This document shows positions 22,101 to 34,770 of a DNA stretch of 64,000 bases, piece by piece. The stretch spans positions 104,021,291-104,085,290 of the forward strand of contig OY740773.1 in NCBI GenBank assembly GCA_963513935.1, in the 5' to 3' direction. A program made the position numbers and the translations under genes. This DNA comes from Aphrophora alni. Lineage: Eukaryota; Arthropoda; Insecta; Hemiptera; Aphrophoridae. The notes beneath the pieces were generated by a model that made no database searches, had not been told where the DNA came from, and was given only the letters and a program-made list of their open reading frames with translations. Position 1 is the first letter of the stretch, and the number at the start of each line of letters is the position of its first letter.

Positions 22101-25100
22101 AGCGCAAGAGAAATAGAGTAACAACACCTCAGATAAACAACTCTGGAGACACAAAACATAATACAAGGGACATATATTAATACATAATATAATAAAATAG
22201 TATCATACATTCTCTTTTATATATTCGATAATTATTCAAACAACCTATATACTCTGGTAACTTGTAGGTAAATCTACATACAGTTTATAATAAACCCAAA
22301 TTAGAAAACATAAATACTCGTTGGAAATAAAAACCAAATAAACTTATTTTCAAGTGCTTCCACAACATAACTAATGAAGAAGCACAAGAGAAATAGAGTA
22401 ACAACCCCTGAGATAAAAAATACTGGGGAATACACATTATACAAGGGACAAATATACAGTAAATACATAATATAATTTAAAAGTATCATTCATTCTCTTT
22501 GATATATTCAATAGTTATTCAAACAACCTATATATTCTGGTAGCTTGTAGATAAATCTTCAGACAAGTGATAATAAAAACCCAAATTAAAAAAAAACATT
22601 AATACTCTTTGGAAATAAAAAAAAACAAATACTGAATGCATTTTCAGTATCTAGGTCACTATTAAGAGAAATAGAGTAACAACCCCTCAAATAAACTTCA
22701 CTGGGGACACACAAAATAATACAGTTTTCAAATATAAAAACATAATATGAAAACATAATATAACAAAATAGTTTTTTTATAGTTTCCTTTATATACTCAA
22801 TATTTCTTCAAACAATCCATATTCTCTGGTAGCTTGTAGGTCAATGTTCATACACCTGATAAAAAGCCAAATTAGAAAACATAAATACTTGTTGGAAATT
22901 AAAACCAACAAAAACTATTTTTCAAGTGTTTTCACAACATAACTAATGAAGGAACACAAGAGAAATAGAGTAACAACCCCTCAGATAAACTTCACTGGGG
23001 ACACAAAATATAACACAAGGAATTAATATAAATACATAATATAATAAAATAGTTTCTTACAACATCGTTGATATATTCAATATTTATTAAAACAACCTAT
23101 ATACTGTGGTAGCTTGTAGTTAAATCTTCAGACAGTTTATAATAAACCCAAATTAAAAAAACATAAATACCCTTTGGAAACTAAAACTAACAAAAACAAT
23201 TTTTCTCAAATGCTTTCACAACATAATTAATGATGTAGCACTAGAGAAATAAAGTAACAACAACTCAGATAAACTTCACTAGGGACATACAATTAATACA
23301 AAGGAAAAATATAAAATCATAATATAACAAATGTATTTCTTACATGCTCTTTATATATTCAATACTTATTCAAACCATTTATATACTCTCGTAGCTTGTT
23401 GGTAAATCTTCATACACCTGATAATAAACCCAAACTACTGTAGAAAGCATTATTCTCGTTGGGGAAAAACCCACAAAAACTATTTATCAAGTGCATCCAC
23501 AACATCACTAATGAAGGAGCATAAGAGAAATAGAGTAACAACCCCTCAGATAAACAATACTGGGGAATAAAACATAATACAAGGGACACATATACAGTAA
23601 ATTTATAATATACTGTAATAAAAAAGTATCATACATTCTCTTTGATATATTCAATAGTTATTCAAACACCCTATATCCTCTGGTAGTTTGTATATATCTC
23701 TTCAAACACCTGATATTACACCCAAATTAGAAAACATAAATACTTGTTGGAAATAAAAACCCAACAAAACTATTTTTCAAGTGTTTTCACAACATAACTA
23801 ATGAAGGAACACAAGAGAAATAGAGTAACAACCCCTCAGATAAACTTCACTGGGGACACAAAATATAACACAAGGAATTAATATAAATACATAATATAAT
23901 AAAATAGTTTCTTACAACATCGTTGATATATTCAATATTTATTAAAACAACCTATATACTCTAGTAGTTTGTAGGTAAATCTACATACACCTGATAATAA
24001 ACCCAAATTAGAAAACAATAATACTCTTTAAAAATAAAAAGCAACAAAAACTATTTTTCAAGTGCTTCCACAAAATTACTAATGAAGGAGCACTAGAGAA
24101 ATAGAGTAACAGCACCTCAGATAAACAACTCTGGAGACACAAAACATAATACAAGGGACATATATTAATACATAATATAATAAAATAGTATAATACATTC
24201 TCTTTTATATATTCAATATTTATTCAAACAACATATATACTGTGGTAGCTTGTAGGTCAATGTTCATACACCTGATAAAAAGCCAAATTAGTAAACATAA
24301 ATACTTGTTGGAAATAAAAACCAACAAAAACTATTTTTCAAGTGTTTTCACAACATAACTAATGAAGGAGCACTAGAAAAATAGAGTATCAACCCCTCAG
24401 ATAAACTTTACTGGGGACACAAAATATAATACAAGGGACATATAAAAAACACAATATAAAAAAGTAGTTACTTACATTCTCACTGATATATTCAATACTT
24501 ATTTCAAACAACCTATATACTCTGGTAGTTTGTAGGTCAATCTACATACACCTGATAATACACACGAATTAGAAAACATAAATACTTGTTGGAAATAAAA
24601 ACCCAACAAAACTATTTTTCAAGTGCTTCCACAACATAACTAATGAAGGTGCACAAGAGAAATAGAGTAACAACTCCTTAGGTAAACTTCACTGGGGACA
24701 CAAAATATAATACAAGAGACAAATAAAAAACAAAATATAGAAAAATAATTACTTACATTCTCACTGATATATTTATATTTCTTCAAACAACCCATATACT
24801 CTGGTAGCTTGTAGGTCAATGTTCAAACCCCTGATAAAAAAGCCAAATAAGAAAACAATAATACTCTTTGAAAATGAAAACCAACAAAAACTATTTTTTA
24901 TGTGCTTTCACATCATAACTTATGAAGGAGCACAAGAGAAATAGATACATCCCCTTGGATAAATTTCACTGGGGACACAAAACATAATATAAGTAACAAA
25001 TATAAAAACATAATATAATAAAATAGATTGTTACATTCTCTTTGATATATTCAATATTTATTCAAACTACCCATATATTCTGGAAGCTTGCAGGTAAATC

Positions 25101-25240
25101 TTCAATTACACCTGATAAAAATCCAAATAAGAATACATTATTATTCTTTGCAAATAAAAACAAACAAACACTTTTTTTCATGTGCTTCCACATCATAACT
25201 AATGAAGGATCACTAGAGAAATAGAGTAGCAAACCCCTCA
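19138..25240. repeat. Satellite array, about 22 copies of a ~281 bp monomer
   Basis: An anchor related to CTAGAGAAATAGAGTAACAA recurs 22 times (about 19162, 19447, 19730, 19998, 20279, 20714, 20981, 21261, 21541, 21821, 22101, 22381, 22663, 22953, 23238, 23517, 23809, 24089, 24369, 24651, 24930 and 25209). Spacing is almost always 268-292 bp. Each unit also holds an ACATAATATAATAAAATAGT block, a GATATATTCAATA block and a CTGGTAGCTTGTAGGTAAAT block. One interval (20279 to 20714) is longer because of an inserted segment. Units are A+T-rich and without coding potential. Copies differ by substitutions and small indels, and some distant copies are nearly identical. Confidence 0.92.
20536..20665. 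repeat. Extra hairpin-bearing segment inside one satellite unit
   Basis: The extra sequence starts ACTGAATGCATTATTAGTAT and contains inverted arms TTACCTTTGTTTCCGTCAA (20582-20605) and TTGACGGAAACAAAGGTAA (to 20654) around an A-rich loop. A shortened relative (ACTGAATGCATTTTCAGTAT) occurs at about 22631, fused directly to the next unit. Confidence 0.75.
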
Positions 25241-28200
25241 GATTTTAATAGAGTACATTATTTTCAGTTTTGTAATCTTCGTTTGAATAGAAAATAAGTT
25301 AGACTCGGGGCAGTGAACAGGAAATGTATTCTGTTATTGAGTAAATTAAATAAAGAAAGTAATAATTAGTACTAAATGGTCAGAGAAGTTTGTTAAAAGT
25401 ATGTTAATCTTAAAATCGTATATAATGTTAGTTATAAGAGCAATGTGACATCAGCGTTGTGTGTAAAGGTGGGGATACAGTGATTAAAGCAGGATTGTGC
25501 CAGTGGGACATATACTTTCTAAGAGGTCAGACGTATGGAGAAATAAGTATGTTTGTAGAGACAAAGCTGAACCATAAGAAAGATAATGTTTTCAAAAGGA
25601 CTAGAATTTCTATTTAAAGAAGTATTATGTGACTTTTAGTTTTGAATAAGTGAGAAATAAACTTTCAGAGAGAAAAGACATGGTTTCAAAAATGACAAAT
25701 TAGACAAAGCCGTACTGCGGAAGGCGAAAAACATTTTCAAAATAGAAAAGAGTTTCTGTTTAAAGAAAAATTATGTGACTTCATAAGTTTGTTTTTGAAT
25801 AAAAGAGAATGTAAACAATACTGATTATTTGGAAAGTGAGAAATAAAACTGAATAAGTTTTTTTTTTTTTAAGAGAGACGGGAAGTGAATTTGAAAGACG
25901 CCATGTGGTTTGAATAAAATGAAAGTTTTAAGTAATATGTACAATTTAGCTTCAGTGTATATTTGCATGCTTGGTATAACATGCTCAAATTATGTTTTAT
26001 AAAAAATTTAAACATAAAAATAGCTAGAACTAATAGTTTATTTATGAAACTTGGATAGTATTATTGCAGAGATATCACGTGGCTTCTAACAATAGAAACA
26101 TGTTTTATTTGAAATTAATGATTATAAACTTTAATAATAATAAACGTACATGAGTTGATTTGTTAGATTAGATGTTAAAATAAAAAAATTAAATAAATAT
26201 TTTGTAAAAGAAATTTTGTAATATAAAAATATTGCATTTAGAATTATGAGAGATTTTATTTTGAAATTAGGTTGCAACCATAAGATTGATCATGAATAAA
26301 ATATTAGTGAATTATAATTTTAGGTTATTATAAAATATGTGATGATTATGTATTTTCAGGTAAATTATAAAAATAATAAAATCTTTAATTTACCAACTTT
26401 ATTAATATTTTTAACTAAAATTTTTTAACACTTTTTTATTTTGTTTTATTTTATAAATATTTATTATAATTGTTTAATAAAAAAATGAAAGCAAGGCTTA
26501 AACTACAATGGAGGGATCAAGCAGCCAACTTTGTAAGGATAACCTTAGATTTTACAAACACTATAAATATGATTTTAAACATTTTTCTGTGTTTTAATTA
26601 TGAATTATGTTTAAAATATTTTATATTTAAACTTTAAAGAATTTGTTAGATTACAAATATAAACTATAAATATGTTGGGGGTTTTTTTTTTTAACAATTA
26701 AGATACTTTTGGTTTTTATACAAATTGTTTCACAGTTTTTGATTGAATTAAATATTTTGTTACCTACATAATTTGTTATACATAGGCCTATAAAACTGTA
26801 ATTATTATTCAGATTATTAAAAATATTTAGAGAGAGTAGGAATTTACTATTAAAAACTAAGCAGTTTATTTAAAAACTTTGTTTGGGTGAACCGGAGTTC
26901 GATTTCACTGACGGTAATTTTAATAAAATTCTTTATTTCATGTTGCTGCACATATTCAAAGAATATCTGTGTATTTGATTATTTTTGTAAACACACATCT
27001 GTTTAATGTTCTCTGTGTTTTGAAGTGTGCATTAACTTAAACTGAAATTAGATCGAATTTACAAAATATACACTGATATTGGGCACAATCAAAATTTTAA
27101 AACACACAAACTCATGGTTAAAACCATGTAATCAAGACAACAGATTGAGACCTAAAATAACTTTAACAATGAACTGACAATCATCTAGTCTATCATATTA
27201 AAAAAACTATGTAAACAAGACAACAGATCAAGACCTAAAATAACTTTTAAAATGGATACAAACAACAACAATTATGGAGAAAGAGCACAAACAAAAACAT
27301 CTAACCTAATCAATACAATTGACAAACTAATAATCACCAACATTTAGAAAAACCTAACAAATCCTACACTGTAGAGACAAAATACAAGTGCTAACATAAC
27401 AGACGCTAAAACTCTAGGGACAACACTATAGTATGTTTTAACCCTCTATGTGGTATTCCGCTGTCATTCAAGAGTTTATGTGACAAGAAATCACTTATTT
27501 TGCAATTATTCAACATTTACTGTAGTATAAATCATCCTACGGCATTAATTTTTATACTGTTTTAAAGATAATTTCCCATAGATTTATACTATACAACCAA
27601 AAGTTCATAAAATGTTAACAATTTTATTTAATAATTTAACGGTGATTTTTTCAAATTAGGCAAAACATTTTCCCTTTTTTCGTAAAAACAATTTTTTTTT
27701 TTGAAAATGTAACAAATTAATTTTTTCTTCTAAATATATTCACAAATATTATACAAAACTATTATTTCACATTTTGTTAGATAGAAAAAATTGTAAACCT
27801 GTTTTATTTACCAAGTCATCAATAAATCACTAAATATCAAAAAAATATAGTAGAAATACTAAGCTTATGAGCTGTTACTTGGCAGCGAGACACGTTTGTT
27901 TGTATCAATAGCTAAAATATGCATGAATTTAATATTTTAAACGAAATCTGTTTAGTACTTTTGTACAAAAACAATCCAAAGTATACAGCCAATAATTTAT
28001 TCCACATATCTGTTTTGTATTTAAATGTTTCAAACAAAACAAAAAATCATGTTTAGGAATTCTTTCCTTACATTTCATTTTTTTTAATTAACCAAACTTT
28101 GTCACTAGTAATAACAAGAAAGGAAAATTATAAATGAGAAGTTACAACGCTTCTTGTCTGTTACTTGGCGGACCACTACACATAAAATGTGTTGTTAAAC

Positions 28201-29990
28201 AGTTTCCATAAAAACTTAATCAACTATTCAGCTTCTTATTAATTGTGTTATTTAACAGAACACAAAATAGTATTTAAAATACAAACAAAATCGTTTTAAG
28301 CCTTTTACAGTAGCCAGACAAGGTTATTTATAAATTAATTAAGGTTATTCGTAAACAATTGCTGAAAAATAAGAAAGAAAAAAGATGTCACAAACCTTTC
28401 ATATTTATCAAACGGTAATTTTTACTAGACTAACCCTAAATTGAAATTAATTTGATACAATCAGCTTGAAAAAAAATCGTTCTTCTGTCGTAGTTATACT
28501 GTACATTAAATCAGAATTAAATGTATAATTTAATTCATATTTCAATTTATCAAGAGAATTTTGTAAAGCAAGAAAATTTCATTCTCTTCTTTTACACATT
28601 GTTAATATTTTCCTTTCAACCTAAAAAAAGAAAGGAACAATATTTATTTAAATTATATTTTACAATATAATGACATTCATAAATATAATCACTTGGCCAA
28701 ACCTTTCGTAAGTTTATTGAAGTTAATAATTTGAAATTAGATCATGGATAAACATGAGCTTTAAAAGTGAAGTGCCGCCAATCTACGCCTAAAATTTTTG
28801 TGACAAATCATAAAATGAAAGTATATGTATCTCAAAGCTGAAAAAATGGAATTCTGCTTCCCTTAAACCAGTTTGCTCTTTATTGGCACATGCACATTAG
28901 CGCAACTTCTGCTGCGGTGGCGTTAATACGTAAGTACCTTTATTTAAATTATATTTTACAATATGACATTTATAAATTGAGCAGTTATCACGATCAATTA
29001 TAACAGGTATTCAGCTGATTCCATGGCATATTAACTGAAAGACTGTATTGTATGATTTCAATCTGCGATGCGTTAAAGACAATAATATAACCCATAGTAA
29101 CTGTAAAACAAACGTAACTAGAGATAAATCATTTAGCAGTTGCGGAGTTAATAACACACTCACTCAAAATTAATAATCTGACAGTTCTCACTGTAAACAA
29201 TTAGAAATCTAAAGACAAAACTTCTCTCATTCCATCAATTGATTGATAAATATTCTTTCTATTCATACACATCTGGACATAATGTCAAAACTTTTTTCCA
29301 TCCTGGTTTTGGGCATATTTATTCTAGACATAACAAAAATCTGTGTAGTAATCTGAAAAAGAAACCCTTCCTGATTGGTTGATTTTAATAATAATAGTTT
29401 TATAAATACCAAAAAATGATCTTTCAGTAATCTTTTTGTTTTTAGATTCCTCTTTTACTCAACTAGACAAGAGTTTTAAATTCAACTGACGTTAACATAA
29501 TGTCAAAACTAGTACAAAAAAATTATTGTTTACAAACTATATTATAAGGGACATATAAACCTACTTTTATACAAACCGAGTGTAGTATAGCTACAGCAGA
29601 TGAATTAGATGGATACTAGTGTCTAGCCAAGAAAGATTAGGAACAAAGGACAAAGCATAAGGACAGGAGAGTTGTATTATAAATAACTACAACATAAGTC
29701 CTTACAACCAAAACTTCAAGTTATTTATTTGTAAAAAACATTTTGAACCATACAATTCCTTGCTCTCCTATCCTAGCTATATTACAAATAAATTTTTTCA
29801 AAAATAATTCAAAACAGTTGCTACTAGACCTAAATTATACACCTAATTCATTGTCGGTTATAATTGTTGGTAAACTGCACATCAAACACCAATGGTACCA
29901 ATCTGGAAAATAAATTGAATCATGTTCAAAATAATATTGAGATCATAACAGAAATGAGCCGAAAGGAAATATTAGGATTACAGGGAGGAA
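25241..29990. other. Intergenic A+T-rich DNA
   Basis: No gene is recognised in this long stretch. Visible low-order structure includes a two-copy motif TTTAAAGAA...ATTATGTGACTT (about 25613 and 25760) and a two-copy motif CAAGACAACAGAT...GACCTAAAATAACTTT (about 27133 and 27216). A TTAACCCTCTATGTGG at about 27438 resembles a piggyBac end, but no partner end is found. Confidence 0.35.
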
Positions 29991-30131
29991 ATACTGAGGT
30001 TTCGGATAATGAAGGAGTCCATTTGGGTGAAGGATAAATTTAAAGGGAGGCGAGAGGAATTATTAGAAATACAGGTAGAAAATACTGAGGTTTCGGATAA
30101 CGAAGGAGTCCATTTAGGTGAAGGATAAATG
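29991..30131. repeat. 91 bp tandem duplication
   Basis: ATACTGAGGTTTCGGATAA followed by GAAGGAGTCCATTT and GGTGAAGGATAAAT occurs at 29991 and again at 30082, with a few differences. Confidence 0.8.
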
Positions 30132-31615
30132 TAAAGGATGAGATGTATTAATCGAGTTATTGGTTGTAGAGACAAAAGAAATGTACAATACAATAAAATA
30201 TTAGGTCCTAAATATACATTTATACATAAATTTGTATATTAGCATTACTGAGATTATATTCTTGCTTTAGGTTGTTTTTTTTTAGCAATACTTTTTATTA
30301 GTATTTATCGACCAAATTTGGAAACAGGTTGATTTTACTACTTCCTTGGTTATATTCTTAAACAGAAAAAAAAAAAGTTTATAAAATAGCAGATATTTTA
30401 TAAATTTGATGAATAATTGAACTTGCAATAAACTCTTGCCTTAACTGCAATTTAAATATGTAATTATAAACATAATACAGTATATACCAAACACCACAGC
30501 TATGACAGAAAAATAAAATAAAAATAGAATGATAGATTTTCACATTATATTGGATAAAAATTTAATAAAAACCAATCAAAAATACATTTTAATTGTATTT
30601 TCAACCTGGTTTTGACAATTCATAATTTTATATTACGATACGTATTTCACTATCACACAAGAAAATTATAAAATGTCAACAAGACAGAAAAAAGTCACAT
30701 ACAATTAAAAAGTCACATTTCACATAATTGTATAGGATCCAAAAATGTTTATCATCTAAATTTTCACAATTAAACTTCCAATAAGATAAAGTCAATTAAA
30801 AATTCATAGTTGTACATAACTGCAAATATCCAGTTAATATTATTTTCTAGAAAAGTTTTAAATTTTAATCTTAAAAAGAGATACAATTTTCAATTAAAAC
30901 GACAACACGAAAATTAGTTTCTTCGTAAATTACTAAAATGAAATGTACAACTAACGAAAGCAATTGGTAGGATTGGCGGAACAATTATAACCACTTATTT
31001 TCAAATGTAAAAAATTCAAATTGATATATTTTTTTATTTCGACTTAATAAAAATAACATTTTAATTTATTTAAAAATATGACACTAGGTCGGTTGTGTCA
31101 AAATTATATTAACATTGTTCATATTTCAAATACAAAAATAGCCGAATAATGACAAACATACCTGATTTAAGTGGCAAAAACACTGACTGATGATGGTAGT
31201 GACAAGATGGTAGCCGATGTATTAGAAATGGTTTATAGATGTCTTGAGACTGATGCTGAAGTTCTTTTCTAAAGGGGTAAAAATGATAACATTAATTAAA
31301 ATTAAAGAATAAAATGCATAACAATGAAAAAATTCAACAAAATAAAAAATATATTTGAGATGATAATCCAAATATAATTGTTTTAGTTTTTCAACGATAA
31401 CGATTATTTTTATTATTGGATGATTACCCATTCTGTTTTTTGACCATTAAATCATTTCGGCGTTTCTTTTGTAGAATGAGGATTAAGGGAAGGATAATAA
31501 ATGTAACAGTTTATTAAACAGTGTCAATTTAACTCAACTATGGTTGCCCATATGTGTGCGAGATATATTAAAAGATAAGTTTCAGTGTTCTATCATTTAG
31601 AGTGAAAAAAACAAA

Positions 31616-31739
31616 CAATGGGAGAGGGGGAATAATTGCCTTTGAACTTGTGTACAGTTGTATTTCCTTTTAGTCAACAATGGGAGAGGGGGAATAATTG
31701 CCTTTGAACTTGTGTACATTTGTATTTCCTTTTAGTCAG
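31616..31739. repeat. 62 bp tandem duplication, nearly perfect
   Basis: The 62 bp unit beginning CAATGGGAGAGGGGGAATAA occurs at 31616 and 31678; I see one difference (ACAGTTG versus ACATTTG). The high identity implies a recent event or possible assembly duplication. Confidence 0.88.
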
Positions 31740-31750
31740 ATTCAGACAGG

Positions 31751-31920
31751 TAGGGATGTGTGAGCCCTCGAAATTTCTAGCCGAGCCAAACCGTGGGCTC
31801 ACCTAGAACTCCAGTTTCGGACAGCATCTTTAAAATTATCAAACCCAGCTCGATTCTTCGAATTCGGCTTGAATTTTTAGCATGACTCGGTTTAAAAAAC
31901 AAGGCCTATAGTGTTAGAAT
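31751..31920. repeat. Possible truncated hAT-type end
   Basis: TAGGGATGTGTGAGCCCTCG starts a G+C-richer patch with repeated AGCC/CTCG words, resembling the terminal region of a hAT non-autonomous element. No second terminus or target duplication is found. Confidence 0.35.
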
Positions 31921-32453
31921 ACAGCAACGAAAGCTGGCTATATTGTGAACTGAAGAAATAAGAAAAACAGTCATAAATGATATTGGATATGAAACAAACG
32001 GATATGATATTTATCTTTAGTCACCTTTATCATTAGATAAAAACAAATTTTAATTAACTTATGTAGATCAGAGGAAGTTACCAGAAGAAGAGAAATAAAT
32101 TGCCTTAGTGGTGCCCTCACTTGTCCGCTTCAAATGTGACGACTTAATGATATATGGAAACCAAATGTCCCAGTTTTATTATTTTAATTTAAAAAACAGA
32201 ATAAAAAAAACTGATTTCAAAATAATAACTGAAAGGTAAAATTAATTAATTTGCATTGTATTAAATAGAAAATTGAGAATATTATAATTCACACCATTTA
32301 GTCACTAACACTTGTCATGAATATTATCAAATTGATTACTACGAGGCCCTCATTATACTAATAAAAATTTATCACAAAGCAACAAGATTGAACTCAAATA
32401 ATATATCAATAAGAACATTTTTATTATTCAACATTTTTATTTAATATTAAATA

Positions 32454-32990
32454 CAGTAAAACATCGTTAAGTCGGACCAAACGGGACCGCGGCCGATTCG
32501 ACATGAAAGTCCGTGTTAGCCAGAGAAAGAGCAAAAAACACACACACAAAAAAGAAAATATACATATATTAATAATATACTTACAATATACTTACAATAA
32601 TTTCCTTTATGAAAAAAAAAAAAAAAAAAAACACTTTAAAAATATTTACTCATCACAATAAATCAACAAACACATCTGTGGACTGTACAGATATGTCTAC
32701 TTTTTGGAGAAAAAGCTTGTAAGTTTATATTGCGTCAGCTTCGAGTAACGTTTACGTGCCACACAGTCGCTCATCCGTTTCAACATGAGAAGCTCGGTTA
32801 GGCATCAGATGTACAGTTACGGCAAACAAACTCGGTTGTGTGACCTCAGTGGAAACACGATCACCGTGCAATATGCTACGATTATCCGTTCGTATAAAGC
32901 AATAGCGCTACACCAAAATGCATATTTTATATTAATTTATTGCAAACCTGTCCGGGTTACCCGGAGATCCGACTTAACGAGGTTGTACTG
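32454..32990. mobile_element. pogo-type non-autonomous element, 537 bp
   Basis: The left end CAGTAAAACATCGTTAAGTC and the right end (reverse complement CAGTACAACCTCGTTAAGTC) are about 24 bp inverted repeats. They are flanked by TA at 32452-32453 and 32991-32992. A poly(A) tract lies near 32612. It shares the CAGTA start with the 8.1 kb element but is otherwise different. There is no transposase frame. Confidence 0.82.
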
Positions 32991-33451
32991 TAGCAGAAAC
33001 TTACACTATTGTTAGAAGAGATGCAATAAAAAAAAGAAAAAATCTGTATCATCCAGGAACCAAAAACCCGGGTAAAGTAGAGATTGCTGGGGAGAGGTGA
33101 GGAGAGATAATAATTATACACAGAAAATAAACATTACTGATTGTACACAAGGAATACAACCGCTAAGCAAAAACTTTACTTAAAAATTTTTAATAAAAGA
33201 AAATCAGTTTGGGTTTGGTTAAAAAAAAAAATTAAAACAAAACTCGTGTGTAAAATAGCATAAATTTTTCGTGAAAACAAATTACCGATTGGGAATTGTG
33301 CTACATTATTTCATAAGAAAGGGTAAATACATAGCAGAGCAAATAATTTAAAATATTGTAAAAAAGTAAATTTATCAATTTAGAACATTGGAAAATTTGC
33401 TACAAAACTATCCTGAACAATATCTCTTCAATAATATTCATTCTTTCTGAC

Positions 33452-33453
<2 letters not shown>

Positions 33454-33502
<49 letters not shown>
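33454..33502. repeat. TA dinucleotide microsatellite
   Basis: About 24 uninterrupted TA units, passing into a short TG run. Confidence 0.97.
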
Positions 33503-33508
<6 letters not shown>

Positions 33509-33639
33509 ATTTATTCATTTTTGTCTAGTTATATCTAATTTTATTTCATAGAAAGACCACAGATTGTTTTTATTATCATAGTATATTGCTACACATGTGT
33601 GTATTGATTATTAAATAATAATATGTATTAGAAAATCTA

Positions 33640-33738
33640 TTTTATTATTATACATTTTTCGGACATTTGTCATCATTTGTGTTAAAAATCAAAACACACA
33701 AATGATGGCAAATCTCCGAAAAATGTATAATAATAAAA
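33640..33738. repeat. Near-perfect hairpin with ~44 bp arms
   Basis: The arms are TTTTATTATTATACATTTTT continuing CGGACATTTG, and their reverse complement ending AAAATGTATAATAATAAAA. Only about three mismatches and a small indel interrupt the stem, and the loop is about 8 bases. This could be a tiny foldback element or a small-RNA precursor; the sequence cannot decide. Confidence 0.85.
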
Positions 33739-34506
33739 TTGAACTTCCATCATTAACAAATAACTTCAAACAGAAAATCTATTTTGTTCTCATTTCTTTT
33801 AAGTATAATTCCCTGTGAATATGAATTAATTATTTATTATTTACAAAATAAACAAAGGTGATTTTATAAATAAATCTGAGCATGAGCGGAAAATGTCATA
33901 CAAAATATTTGATCAAAGGTTTGAATATTTTGCTGATAAAACAAAAATAGTAGAAACTTAATTAAAATTGGTAAAATATTGAAAAATGGGGAACAAGACA
34001 TTTGTGGTTTCCAGTTTGACAATCCTCAATTTTATTATTTTCGATTCAGGGGGAAAAAAATTGATTTAATTTTGGTAAAAAATTGTGTTTCTCTAGATAT
34101 TTAGTTAGTTGTTTTTACAAATTTTGATCAAAGAACTGACATCAGAATTGTACTATAAAGTCAGCCATAAACTGTACCTGTTATGCTACCACAGACTGTA
34201 AAATGTGTGTAATTGTAAATGAAAAGTACCGAAGTGTATACCTGAAAATAAATAGATATTAACATTTCAAGGCCAACAAGATCTCTCACTCTATTTCTGT
34301 TTCTTCTAGGCTTAACGTTACTATTCTATTCTGTCACATTGACTTGAAGTGATAACATCTTGCACACTCTATCTTTTATTAGACAATACACAAGTATAAA
34401 TGTGCCCCCTGGTATAAATCAATCAATAATTTTACTCTTTTAACATATTTCATAAATTTTATTTTAATGGACAACAAACAACAGGGTTCTGTCACATAAT
34501 TATTAC

Positions 34507-34576
34507 AGAACTACTTTTTTTTTTCTCTTTTCTTTTTTCCCCCCCCCCTTTTCTTTTTCTTCTTTTTTTTTCTTCA
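34507..34576. repeat. Polypyrimidine tract
   Basis: About 70 bases of T and C with one run of nine C. Low-complexity; such tracts are unstable and may carry length error. Confidence 0.9.
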
Positions 34577-34704
34577 AAAGTAGTAAATGATCACTTTTTG
34601 ATTTATAGTTAAAATCATAAACGTGAATTATGATTGCTATTTTTGTTTTCAACTAAAATGTTTTGATAAACTTTTTTTCAGTTTAATGAGTAAAATCGAG
34701 GGGG

Positions 34705-34770
34705 GAGGATATCTTTTTATATTCTTTTTTTTATAAGGCTAATGACAAAGATTTTTTGCCTTTTGAAAGG
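34705..34770 (-). repeat. Dispersed repeat family 1, copy C fragment
   Basis: On the minus strand it keeps the family start (AAAGGCAAAAAATC-like), the GTCATTAGCCTTATAAAAAA block and the A-rich block, then breaks off. Confidence 0.5.

Noticed and set aside
19138..25240. CRISPR-like array
   Set aside because: Repeats are contiguous ~281 bp monomers without short spacers, and the window is eukaryotic.
26885..26930. tRNA-derived B box (GAGTTCGATTTCAC)
   Set aside because: It departs from the B-box consensus at several positions and no A box lies upstream.
27436..27460. piggyBac element starting at TTAACCCTCTATGTGG
   Set aside because: No matching inverted end or second TTAA was found downstream, and no transposase frame lies nearby.
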